Below are positions 17,822 through 26,324 of a stretch of DNA of 64,000 nt, piece after piece. The DNA is taken from positions 2,213,501-2,277,500 of the forward strand of contig NZ_LGTC01000001.1 in assembly GCF_001262605.1 (NCBI RefSeq), written 5' to 3'. The notes beneath the pieces were generated by a model, which ran no database searches, had not been told where the DNA came from, and saw only the letters and a list, made by a program, of their open reading frames with translations. The translations under genes were made by a program, and so were the position numbers. The stretch is from Pseudobacteroides cellulosolvens ATCC 35603 = DSM 2933. GTDB taxonomy: Bacteria; Bacillota; Clostridia; Acetivibrionales; DSM-2933. Every line of letters starts with the position of its first letter. Within the stretch, counting starts at the first letter, position 1.

Positions 17822-18616
17822 TCAAATATGTGTAAATTCCAGTAATAATCCCTTGAATTTATAAGCACTTTGCAATTGATCCTTCGAAATCTCAACTCTG
17901 CCTACAAGCGGATCACCAATTATAAATTTGTCTCCACTCCTCCCCAAAAAAACAACTACATGTCCAATCCCTGAAACTTCAACATCAAGGATAGCAGGAG
18001 CACTGATGCCTTTCAACTCTTTAGATACCTTGCAGCTAACTCCCACCCCATTTTCCCTTGCATATCTTACAATCTGGGAGAGGCTTGTACCAGACCTGCT
18101 GGTATATAACAGTTTTGCCATCTGGGCTTCTGTCTTTTTTTGTCCAAAATAATAATGTACAGTAGCCATACATGACGGAGCACATGTGAAACTCTCAGAT
18201 TGGATGCAAACATTATCTCTCCACTCATTCTTAAAGCCGTTGTAATTTACCATTACAGGAAAATAATTAATATATTGAGGTATAATTATTAATATGCTTA
18301 TCATGTAAAAGTACTTTTTATACTTATTTAATATAACATTATTTTTGAGGTTTGTTTCATTAATTGCAAAACCAATAAACAATCCTATAAACACTGTTAA
18401 AAGCTCTACTCCCTTTACGGCTTTAAGTTCAATCATCCATGCTGGTGTATAGAATACCGGTAATATTAGAATAACAATAGATGGTAGACTCACAAGAAAA
18501 AATATTGTCCATAATAAAATTTTAACCTTTTTGTCTTTTGTCTTTTTTGAAACCTTGTTTCCTGCTATAATCATAGCTAATGACAAGGCAATGTTAATCA
18601 AAAATTGTATCCCCAT
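17822..18616 (-). CDS. Membrane protein with C-terminal C39-like cysteine peptidase domain
   Basis: 264 residues from the ATG at 18616, with AAGGAAG upstream; an upstream start at 18655 lacks a site. Residues 1-125 hold four membrane helices; the last 135 residues form a papain-like C39 domain with catalytic Cys in SFTCAPSCMATVHYYFG, His in GIGHVVVFLG and Asp in IIGDPLVG. C39 domains cut after double-glycine leaders when fused to ABC exporters; here no ABC domain is present, so it is a stand-alone membrane protease whose active domain is probably on the outer face. No double-glycine peptide was found nearby. The family call is firm, the substrate unknown. Confidence 0.82.
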   Translation of the reverse strand: MGIQFLINIALSLAMIIAGNKVSKKTKDKKVKILLWTIFFLVSLPSIVILILPVFYTPAWMIELKAVKGVELLTVFIGLFIGFAINETNLKNNVILNKYKKYFYMISILIIIPQYINYFPVMVNYNGFKNEWRDNVCIQSESFTCAPSCMATVHYYFGQKKTEAQMAKLLYTSRSGTSLSQIVRYARENGVGVSCKVSKELKGISAPAILDVEVSGIGHVVVFLGRSGDKFIIGDPLVGRVEISKDQLQSAYKFKGLLLEFTHI

Positions 18617-18662
18617 ATATCTTCCTTTTATCCCCACTAAGTATATTACAAGCAATTAATCT

Positions 18663-18720
18663 TTAAGTGATTAATCTTTACATTTGCGTATATGCCAAAT
18701 GCAAGATTAATCACACTTTT
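18663..18720. repeat. Palindrome of the AAAAGTG-TTAATCTT-ACATTT type, copy 1
   Basis: Arms GTGATTAATCTTTACATTT (18667-18685) and AAATGCAAGATTAATCAC (18697-18714), with an 11-base loop. It lies between the spore hydrolase stop and the C39 gene start. The arm sequence is shared with the palindrome at 27954-28055. No T-run follows on the minus side, so it is a poor terminator. Confidence 0.6.
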
Positions 18721-18737
18721 CACATTTATGCAATATT

Positions 18738-20032
18738 TTAGCTATTCCTTAGCACTTTAACTATATTGAACATATTGTCTAACACCTGCCAGTTTTGAGG
18801 AAATGACTCGCCTAGTACCCAGTAACTTACTCCTCTTAGCCCATACTCAACTGCTGTCAGGAATTTAGCCCTCACACTTCTTGCATCCTCAAACCAGACT
18901 ATGTGCTCTTTTCTGTCTTCGTCATAATAATTGAAGTATGGTGACTGAGCTTCTCTATCATATTTTACTATAGAACCGTACCTGGATGCAGTACTTAAAG
19001 CTTCCTGCAGACTTATCCTCGGGCAAAAGGCCCTCCCTGTACGAATGGAAGCTTCCAGTCATAACCATATAAAGGCATACCCATCATTATCTTCTTTCTC
19101 GGTATTACAGAAACTGCATAATCCAGCACCCTTCTTACTGAATCTATTGGTGCTACAGGTAAAGGCGGCCCTCCTGACCATCCCCACTCATAGGTCATAA
19201 TTATAACAAAATCCGCTATTTCTCCGTGGGCAGGATAATCATGTGCCTCATACCATTCCCCAGCTTGCTCTGCTGAAGTCTTTGGTGCAAGTGCAGTTGA
19301 AAGAACGTAATTATTTGCATGCAATCTATCTGCGGCTTTTCTCAAAAAACTATTGTACAATTCTCTGTCTGCAGGAAAAATTCTCTCAAAATCTACGTTC
19401 AACCCATAGAAGCCTTTACTCTTCATTATATCTATTATATTATCCAACAGCTTTTGGGAAACAGCATCATCTGCCAATATTGAGTGTGCAATTTCACTAC
19501 TGAAATTACCATCACTAAAATTGGTTATTGCCATAAGGGGTGCAGCTTTATAATTTGCTGCTGTGTTCCTAATGGCCGTATCGTTTATATCCTTAATTGT
19601 ACCATCACTGTTTACCATATAACTAAAAGGAGTAATATAAGTGAGATATTTACCTACCTCATTTACAATTTCAGTCTCTCTTTGGGCTGTAGAAGGCTCA
19701 ATATAGGCATTAACTTCTATATAACCGTAGTTTTTTCTTAGTTCCGGGATTCTTAATGTCATTCCCACTTGAAGCACATAAGGGTATGATATACCGTTAT
19801 ACTGTGCTAATGCTTCATATCTGATTCCAAATCTGTTTGCGATAGACCAAAGACTATCGCCAGGTCTTACTGTATATGCTGTTTCTGTCGTTGGAATAAC
19901 CAGTGCCTGACCTATTACAAGAGCAGGAACTTCATATAATTTATTAACAGAACTGATAGAATCCATACTAACTCCAAATCTCCTTGATATGGACCATAAG
20001 GAATCTCCAGGCTGTACAACATATATTGTCAA
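18738..20032 (-). pseudogene. LysM-GH18 spore-germination hydrolase (SleL/YaaH type), frame broken by one missing base
   Basis: Two LysM repeats (about 1-45 and 52-97; YVVQPGDSLWSISRRFG, YTVRPGDSLWSIANRFG) precede a GH18-like barrel with the acid motif in GLNVDFERI, the arrangement of SleL/YaaH, which trims cortex muramic-delta-lactam fragments in germination. The first frame ends at 19013 after GGPFARG. The next frame continues the barrel without a gap: ISLQEALSTASRYGS, then VWFEDARSVRAKF and RGVSYWVLGE, to the stop at 18738. One base is missing near 19014-19022; restoring it gives 431 residues, the usual size. I prefer the TTG at 20032 (AGGAAG eight bases upstream, giving MTIYVVQPGDS) over GTG 20041, which abuts the ribosome site. 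Confidence 0.85.
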
Positions 20033-20137
20033 TATTTCCACTTCCTAATCAATCTTTCCCATATCATAATATTCACAAGTTGAAAAAATGACAATAATTA
20101 ATGGTGTAATATACACCATAATTTAATAAACACAAAT

Positions 20138-20223
20138 AAAAAACACTTTATACGTTGATTATCAGCCATTCAAATGTCCAAATAATAGCCATTCACCAAC
20201 TGTTCTTTAGTATAAAGTGTTTT
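20138..20223 (-). terminator. Long stem-loop terminator of the CBM25-like gene
   Basis: On the minus strand, stem AACACTTTATAC / GTATAAAGTGTT encloses about 60 bases and is followed by TTTTATTTG. The enclosed part contains ATGGCT twice and the further pairing GTTG / CAAC. It lies 60 bases after the gene stop. Confidence 0.65.
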
Positions 20224-20282
20224 ATCATTTCTATGAATTATATACTTTAAAATTATTTAGTAATTTTTAATCATACCTTAAC

Positions 20283-20846
20283 TTATTTATCTTTTACCGT
20301 TTTTGAAGCTTTTGAAGATGGTTTAGTAGAAGCTTTTGCTGTTGATTTAGGATCTTTTTTAGCAGTTGAAGCCGCCTTTGTCTCCTTTATTTCATCAGTA
20401 GATTGACTCTTTGACTTAGTTGAACTTTTCTTTTCAGTTGTAGCTTTTGCTGTCTTTTTTACTTCTTTGGGTTCATCTTCATTTTCTTTTTTAGTAGTGG
20501 ATTTAGCTGTAGACTTTTTTGCAGCTTTCGCCTTTCCTGTAAATACAAACGAGTAATTCATTGATGAGTTATTGTCCCAGTTGTCTGCACTGTCTTTAAA
20601 TGAAATATTCAGATCATCTGGAAGTGCTATTTTGAATGTCCCTTTAAAAACGCCGTTTTCATTTTCCATTGGTAAAAAGGCTTTATCCAACCACTCTTTA
20701 CCATACCCAATATGCAGGAAAATCTGATCTGCACCGCTTTTTGCCAATATTCCTTCGTAAGTTATTGTTACCTCGTCCCCAACACTCAAGGAATAGTCGG
20801 AAATTAAAACACCGTTTTCTGCATATGGTTGAGAATTTAAACTCAT
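20283..20846 (-). CDS. Cytoplasmic starch/glycogen-binding-module (CBM25-like) protein with lysine-rich tail
   Basis: 187 residues from the ATG at 20846, with GAGGTG seven bases upstream; the GTG at 20855 is part of that site. Residues about 10-105 resemble CBM25/CBM53 modules (VGDEVTITYEGILAKSGADQIFLHIGYG, FKDSADNWDNNSSMNYSFVF), known to bind starch-like glucans. Residues 106-187 are Lys/Ala/Ser/Thr repeats (AKKSTAKSTTKK, AKASTKPSSKASK) like the tail of histone H1. No signal peptide is present, so it is likely cytoplasmic. The tail could bind nucleic acid or another anion. No glycogen gene is adjacent. The domain call is by motif memory. Confidence 0.7.
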   Translation of the reverse strand: MSLNSQPYAENGVLISDYSLSVGDEVTITYEGILAKSGADQIFLHIGYGKEWLDKAFLPMENENGVFKGTFKIALPDDLNISFKDSADNWDNNSSMNYSFVFTGKAKAAKKSTAKSTTKKENEDEPKEVKKTAKATTEKKSSTKSKSQSTDEIKETKAASTAKKDPKSTAKASTKPSSKASKTVKDK

Positions 20847-21069
20847 TAAGATCACCTCAACATTAGTATTGTAGTTAATTGCCTAGCATTTCATCCATTC
20901 CTTACTGCCTTTTAAACACTGATAAAACCAAACTTAAGTGTTAACGTTATAAAGTTTTCAAAATACACTTACAAATTATGTGCACTGACCTATATTATTA
21001 TACCATAAATCTAATAAAAAACAAAACATTTTTGTATATGGAATAAATATATATGTCCACATCAACTGT

Positions 21070-22263
21070 CTAATAAGTCTCAAAACCCTTATATATAACC
21101 CTTTCAAGAGTCGGATTTATGCCTAATGCTTCTTTTAATCTTCTATACTCATCCATGGCTTTCCTATTCTCGTTCTGTACTTTCTCCGCAATAAGCATAA
21201 GGTTTTTAGGGGTTTCAAGGGGTGAGATATATTCGAGCATAGAAACTTTATATCCCTTTCCCTCCAACAGTAGAGCCCTGATACCATCAGTCAGCACATC
21301 TGCCATTCTTGCCTTTAAAATACCATGCTTCAATACCTGGGAGAAAGGCTCATAAGTATATTGATTCAATATTTCTTTTTGGCAGCATGGCACCATAACT
21401 ACAGCTTCAACATCATTATTCACAGCAACACCTATTGCATGATCGGTTGCAGTATCACATGCATGGAGGCTGATTGCCAGATTTATCTTGTGGTCTGGCC
21501 TGTAATTTCCAATATCCATTATTTTGAATTCCATGTTGTTATAACCAAGGTTTGAAGCCATTTTTCTTGAGGCATTAATAACCGTTTCTGAATAGTCTAT
21601 ACCGATAAAATAAGACTTTTTCTTAAGCACCTCAGTTATGTAGTAGTTTAGTACAAATAAAAGATATGACTTTCCGCACCCACAGTCAAGAACTGTAATA
21701 GTTTCATTTTTTTCCGAAAGCCTTTTTAATAAACCATTGAGTATTTCAATAAAGTGGTCTATCTGATTGTATTTGCGAATCATATCGTTTTTAACTTTTC
21801 CATTATCGCTTAATATTCCAATTTCCTTTAAAACATCGTCAGCTTGACCAATTTTTACCAGGTAATCACGATTGGCAATTTTGGATGTCTCGTTGTGATA
21901 CATATTCTTCTCATCATCTGTATTTTCTTTAGCATTAGTTTCCTTAACGCTCATTTTTACATTCTTATTATCAGCTTCAATATAGATGGTAGTTCCTCTT
22001 TCTTCATATAACACCAGTGCCGTCTCATAATTTTCAGCAAACTTGGCTATCCTTGCAGAGAGCCATTCTATCTCTCCAATTTCAGTCTTACCATTAAAAT
22101 TTATTTTAAGTTTGCCATTTTCCAAAGAGATGCTTGCCTGATATTCCTTAGTTCCTGACTTAAATTTAACATTTATTCCTTTAAAAAAATCAACTCTGTC
22201 CTTTATCCTTTGCTCAAGCCCTGATAAGAAGAGCGACAGCTTTCCAATACTTTGCTTATTCAT
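21070..22263 (-). CDS. SAM-dependent methyltransferase of the METTL25/Methyltransf_32 type
   Basis: 397 residues. An N-terminal region (about 1-110) without recognised motifs precedes a class I methyltransferase domain: TVLDCGCGKSYLLFVLNYYI (SAM motif I, about 195-214), GIDYSETVI, INLAISLHACDTATDHAI and VVMVPCCQKEI (about 280-300). The SLHACD and VPCCQ motifs are typical of the Methyltransf_32 family; the target is probably RNA, but it is not established. It overlaps the end of the pseudouridine synthase gene by eight bases and is translationally coupled to it, so both belong to one RNA-modification operon. Confidence 0.78.
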   Translation of the reverse strand: MNKQSIGKLSLFLSGLEQRIKDRVDFFKGINVKFKSGTKEYQASISLENGKLKINFNGKTEIGEIEWLSARIAKFAENYETALVLYEERGTTIYIEADNKNVKMSVKETNAKENTDDEKNMYHNETSKIANRDYLVKIGQADDVLKEIGILSDNGKVKNDMIRKYNQIDHFIEILNGLLKRLSEKNETITVLDCGCGKSYLLFVLNYYITEVLKKKSYFIGIDYSETVINASRKMASNLGYNNMEFKIMDIGNYRPDHKINLAISLHACDTATDHAIGVAVNNDVEAVVMVPCCQKEILNQYTYEPFSQVLKHGILKARMADVLTDGIRALLLEGKGYKVSMLEYISPLETPKNLMLIAEKVQNENRKAMDEYRRLKEALGINPTLERVIYKGFETY

Positions 22264-23014
22264 CTTTATCCTTCTCCTCCAGTCCTTTTCCTGCAGAATT
22301 TCTTAAAACAGTCAATTCCTCATCTGTTAGTTCTCTGCACTCACCGGGCTTCAAACTTTCATCAAGTAGTATTCCTCCCATTTCAATTCTCTTTAGAAAC
22401 TTAACTTCCTTTCCTAAAGCCTCAAACATTCTCTTAACCTGATGAAATTTGCCCTCAACTATGCTAAGCTCAATTTCCGAAATACTTCCAGATCTTATAA
22501 TATGTAAAAGAGCAGGCATTGTCTTATATCCGTCATCTAGTGTTATACCTTTACTGAATTCATCCTTGTCAGACTCTGTAACATTGCCGTCAATTAAGGC
22601 ATAATATTTCTTCTTCACATGTTTTTTGGGTGATAACACCTCATGGGCAAGTTCGCCATCGTTAGTCATTATGAGCAGTCCTTCCGTGTCAATATCAAGC
22701 CTGCCAACAGGAAAAAGGTCGTAGTGCAAAACCTCCTCCGGCATAAGCTCAACCACTGTTTTGTGTCTTTGATCAAATGTTGCACTTATAACACCCTGAG
22801 GCTTATTTAACATAAGGTATATAAACTCTTTATAGTTTAAAACCTCACCGTTAATTTCAATGACACTTGAATTAGGATCAACGTGAATACCACTGTCCCG
22901 TGCAACCTGCCCATCTACTTTTATCAAACCGTTTTTAACCATTGCCTTTATTTCTTTTCTTGTCCCATATCCAAAATTGGAAACAATTTTGTCCAAACGC
23001 TGCGTATTTCTCAT
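22256..23014 (-). CDS. rsuA: RsuA-type rRNA pseudouridine synthase
   Basis: 252 residues. S4 RNA-binding domain (about 4-60; LDKIVSNFGYGTRKEIKAMVKNG) and RsuA/RluB catalytic domain with the active-site aspartate in GRLDIDTEGLLIMTNDG (about 103-119) and the family motif EGKFHQVKRMF. RsuA converts U516 of 16S rRNA; family members also include RluB/RluE, so the target position is inferred. It is first in an operon with the methyltransferase gene downstream. Confidence 0.88.
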   Translation of the reverse strand: MRNTQRLDKIVSNFGYGTRKEIKAMVKNGLIKVDGQVARDSGIHVDPNSSVIEINGEVLNYKEFIYLMLNKPQGVISATFDQRHKTVVELMPEEVLHYDLFPVGRLDIDTEGLLIMTNDGELAHEVLSPKKHVKKKYYALIDGNVTESDKDEFSKGITLDDGYKTMPALLHIIRSGSISEIELSIVEGKFHQVKRMFEALGKEVKFLKRIEMGGILLDESLKPGECRELTDEELTVLRNSAGKGLEEKDKDE

Positions 23015-23046
23015 TATTGGTCCTGCTTTCTGTAAAGTTTATTTTG

Positions 23047-23173
23047 GAAGTAATATTTCGATCATGACTTAGTCATGTCGAAAATATAACTTCCCGTATA
23101 ATTTCGCTTTCGTGTTCACTTAGCTCGTGAACACACGCTCAAAACGGGAAGTAATATTTCGATCATGACTTAA
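23047..23173 (+). repeat. Palindromic dispersed element, copy B (with a partial second copy)
   Basis: The most symmetrical copy. Terminal arms TAGTCATGTCGAAAATATAACTTCCCGT and its near complement at the right end; inner hairpin TGTTCAC (23113-23119) with GTGAACA (23127-23133). Compared with copy A, both stems keep pairing although their bases differ. The right-end sequence GAAGTAATATTTCGATCATGACTTA also occurs at the left (23048-23072), so a fragment of another copy abuts it. The TAA stop of the next gene (23172-23170) lies inside its right end. Confidence 0.8.
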
Positions 23174-24555
23174 CACATTCTTCTCCATCCCTTGGGGTAC
23201 TGGTTCTTTATGACTCCCCCACTGCATTTGGCCCAACCCAAAGTATACCCGTCAACACAAACGCAGGTTAACCCATCATCCTGTTCTTCCCTTATAAGTG
23301 TTTCGCCCTTTAAATAGCTTAACACCTCGTTTGATGATGAGCTAAGTTCTAATACATTATTAATATCTTCTTTTTTCAAAGAAATAACCATGGAATGGGA
23401 AGGGTTAAATTTCCCTTTGTTAAACTCACCTAAATACCAACCGAATTTGGCAATCTTAAGTCCATCAAGGGACGGGGTTTCAAATGGCAGGCAGTACAAA
23501 TGACTTCCCATCAGTTCAAACCTTCCTTTTATTTCACAATTAAAATTATTTGCTGTGAATCTGAAAAACTCATCCAATAAAGCCTTATCCAGCTTTCCAG
23601 AGGCATTCATCCCTAGCCTGTCATGTTTTCCATCATCGTCAATACTTTCGCCTTTTCTAAGCATTGCTGTAAAGTGGCCTTCACCATCCAGCTTGTGGGG
23701 CCACAGTCTGGAAGTCTTTAATAAACTTATGTCTCCATCAGACCACTCGGGCCTCCCGTCATCTATACCTCCACACTTGGGAACATCACATATTGTATAG
23801 TCGCTGTGCTTTTGCAAAAACTCTGAAATCATCATTTCATCCTCTTCTGGAGAAAATGTACAGGTAGAATAAATCAAATATCCACCAGGCTTTAAGAGCT
23901 TATCTGCACTTTCCAGAATATCTCTTTGCATTACAGCACATTTGTCGGATTTAAAATTGCTCCAGCTTCTCTGGGCTTCCTCATCCTTTCTGAACATACC
24001 CTCACCTGAACAGGGGGCATCTACCAGCACCTTGTCAAAGAAGGCACCAAACCTTCTTGCCAGATTATCCGGAGTTTCATTGGTAACTACAGCATTCTTA
24101 ATCCCGCACAATTCAATGTTCTTTACCAACGCCTTTACCCTGTCGGCATTTATATCATTTGAAACCAAAATTCCTTTTCCTTCTAATCCTGCTGCCAGCT
24201 GAACAGATTTTCCTCCAGGTGCCGCACATAAGTCAAGGATGCGTTCACCAGGCCTGGCATCAGCTACAAATCCGGGATACATGGCACTAGGCTCCTGAAT
24301 ATAATAAAGCCCTGCATTATAATATGGATGCTTTCCGGGAGAGTAGTCTCCACTGTAATAAAAACCATCTTTTGTCCAGGGTATTGGTGTAAGCTTAAAT
24401 GGAGAAATTTTTATAAAATCCTCAATACTTACTTTTAAGGTATTTATTCTTAATCCATAAAACCTGGGTTTTTCAAAGGAATTCATGAAGAGTTTGTATT
24501 CCTCTTCACCCAAAAGGTTTTTCATTTTTTCCAAAAACTCTAAAGGTAATTTCAT
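23170..24555 (-). CDS. RsmB/RsmF-family rRNA (cytosine-C5) methyltransferase
   Basis: 461 residues. SAM motif CAAPGGKSVQLAAGL (about 109-123), motif IV DAPCSGEGMFRKDE and motif VI YSTCTFSPEEDEMM with the two catalytic cysteines of the NOL1/NOP2/sun family, then a C-terminal RsmF-type domain (about 290-461; SHLYCLPFE, KFGWYLGE, GYTLGWAKC). RsmF acts on 16S rRNA C1407 in E. coli; a related position is likely here. GGAGC lies before the ATG. Its stop codon overlaps repeat copy B. Confidence 0.87.
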   Translation of the reverse strand: MKLPLEFLEKMKNLLGEEEYKLFMNSFEKPRFYGLRINTLKVSIEDFIKISPFKLTPIPWTKDGFYYSGDYSPGKHPYYNAGLYYIQEPSAMYPGFVADARPGERILDLCAAPGGKSVQLAAGLEGKGILVSNDINADRVKALVKNIELCGIKNAVVTNETPDNLARRFGAFFDKVLVDAPCSGEGMFRKDEEAQRSWSNFKSDKCAVMQRDILESADKLLKPGGYLIYSTCTFSPEEDEMMISEFLQKHSDYTICDVPKCGGIDDGRPEWSDGDISLLKTSRLWPHKLDGEGHFTAMLRKGESIDDDGKHDRLGMNASGKLDKALLDEFFRFTANNFNCEIKGRFELMGSHLYCLPFETPSLDGLKIAKFGWYLGEFNKGKFNPSHSMVISLKKEDINNVLELSSSSNEVLSYLKGETLIREEQDDGLTCVCVDGYTLGWAKCSGGVIKNQYPKGWRRMC

Positions 24556-24826
24556 ATATAGCTCCTATAAGATTATCTTAAGATTATATTTGCCAAGTTA
24601 ATTTTCATTATTTGTCCAAAACTGCCCATGCAAATTTTCAATATATTATAACATATAATGCACCAGCAGTTACAATTCAATATTATAAGTAATTAACCTT
24701 ATAATGTATATTATTTATTATTAAAATAAAAAGGAATTTTAATTATGTCTGTAGAAATTTAAGAGTGTGTAGAAAGTGATTAATATTAATATAAGTAAAC
24801 CATTTAATCCGGAAGGGGTATTTTTT

Positions 24827-25456
24827 ATGAAAAGAGTTATACCTTTTGTTGTGATTTTATTCCTTTTTATAACTGTTGTAGTATCTGCTGAGAACCTCAA
24901 TAAGTACAACGGATATGATATTGTCAAAGTAAATATCAATAATAAGGAACTTAGTCTTGATGTTCCAGCCATTATAATGAATGGAAGGACTCTTTTACCT
25001 TTAAGAAAAGTAGCTGAGGCTGTAAATGGTATAGTTACATGGGATGGTGCCAGTAGAACCGCCAGTATATTAAAACCTCAAGTAAATATCATTTTTGCTG
25101 AAACTAAAGACGGGTCTACTGTATCCGGAGAATTATCCGAAATCATTCCATTTTGGACAGCAAATGACAGATACTTATCCCATATAAGCATAGGTGGTTT
25201 ACCAACCGGAAAATATGTATTATACTGTGGAATTTACAAATCTGATAAAAACAATAATATAGACTTAACCGCTCCAATAGACACCAAACCGGAATACACT
25301 ATAAACGCAGCCGGTCCAAATACACCTGCCTGGTTTGCTCTTGCATGGGACAAGGCTAATATTAAGGAAGCCGGGGTATATTCATTTGTTGTTAATCTAA
25401 AGGATAATGAAGGCAATTTTAACCCCATTGCCATATACAATATGGAACTTAAATAA
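24827..25456 (+). CDS. Secreted copper-amine-oxidase-like domain protein
   Basis: 209 residues from the ATG at 24827 (GGAAGGGG upstream). Signal peptide (about 1-20: KRVIPFVVILFLFITVVVSAE), one copper-amine-oxidase N-terminal-like module (about 30-70: LDVPAIIMNGRTLLPLRKVAEAVNG, TWDGASRTASI), then a C-terminal beta domain of about 120 residues (GLPTGKYVLYCGIY, GVYSFVVNLKDNEGN), which looks like an immunoglobulin-like fold. No catalytic amine oxidase domain is present; such modules are common in clostridial surface proteins. It stands alone. Confidence 0.8.
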   Translation: MKRVIPFVVILFLFITVVVSAENLNKYNGYDIVKVNINNKELSLDVPAIIMNGRTLLPLRKVAEAVNGIVTWDGASRTASILKPQVNIIFAETKDGSTVSGELSEIIPFWTANDRYLSHISIGGLPTGKYVLYCGIYKSDKNNNIDLTAPIDTKPEYTINAAGPNTPAWFALAWDKANIKEAGVYSFVVNLKDNEGNFNPIAIYNMELK

Positions 25457-25481
25457 GGAATCACTAAAATGTTAAATACAT

Positions 25482-25520
25482 AAAAAAACCGGGAACTGTA
25501 AAAAGTTACCCGGTTTTTTT
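25482..25520. terminator. Bidirectional terminator
   Basis: Stem AACCGGG / CCCGGTT (loop AACTGTAAAAAGTTA) with seven A before and eight T after, between two convergent genes; works on both strands. Confidence 0.88.
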
Positions 25521-25536
25521 TAATCATTGATAAGTC

Positions 25537-26220
25537 TTAAATTTCCTGAGTTTCACTAATTTGCTTTATAAGGTTGATACTTGCATTCCTTACATGTTCA
25601 GTAGTAAGACTTTCTGCCATATCTGCGTTACCTTCACTGATAGCCTTAAATATGGCCTTATGCTCTAAAAGAGCCTTCTGTGCCCTTCCAGGAGAACTTA
25701 TTGATATGTTCCGAGCCCGTCGTATATAAAGATGGAATGTTCCAAGCATAAATACCAGCGGCTTACTTTTACTTGCCTTGAATATCATTTCATGGAATTT
25801 TGTATCAAGCCTTAGTACTTGCTCGGTGTCGTTCTTAATAGTATAAAATTCCTCCAAATCAAGGCACTCTCTCAATTCACTTACTTCATCCGCTGTTATG
25901 TTTTCCGCTGCCCATCTGGCAGCAAGACCTTCTATCATCATTCTTATGGCATATATATCCTTAATATCCTTCGTTGAAACACCGGTAACCACAGCACCTT
26001 TATTTGGTATAGACTGTACAAGCCCTTCAAGCTCAAGCTGCCTAAGAGCCTCCCTTATTGGAGTTCTGCTAACTCCCAGGTCCTCAGAAAGTCTTGTTTC
26101 AATAAGACTATCCCCAGGCTGATATTTACCGTTTAGGATATCATTTTGAATCTGACTGAATACTTTGCCTCTTAACGAATGTAAAATGCTATCACTTTCG
26201 TTATGTTCAATTTTTGACAT
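25537..26220 (-). CDS. GntR-family regulator with FCD ligand-binding domain
   Basis: 227 residues from the ATG at 26220, which has GAGGGAGGG five bases upstream; an ATG at 26247 lies before that site. Winged helix (about 15-80; GKYQPGDSLIETRLSEDLGVSRTPIREALRQLELEGLV) and an all-helical FCD domain (about 88-215) with the metal ligands D/H seen in this family (DTKFHEMIF, HKAIFKAI, EHVRNASI). It lies 104 bases downstream of the Re-citrate synthase-like gene on the same strand, so it may regulate that gene in response to a carboxylate; this is an inference from position. Confidence 0.85.
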   Translation of the reverse strand: MSKIEHNESDSILHSLRGKVFSQIQNDILNGKYQPGDSLIETRLSEDLGVSRTPIREALRQLELEGLVQSIPNKGAVVTGVSTKDIKDIYAIRMMIEGLAARWAAENITADEVSELRECLDLEEFYTIKNDTEQVLRLDTKFHEMIFKASKSKPLVFMLGTFHLYIRRARNISISSPGRAQKALLEHKAIFKAISEGNADMAESLTTEHVRNASINLIKQISETQEI

Positions 26221-26324
26221 TTGTGCCCTCCCTCTTTGAAGAGCCATTAACCAAATTACATTAAAGTGGTTTCTGACACCCTTGATAATTGTAAAGTTCT
26301 GTCACAATACCTGATTATATGCCT

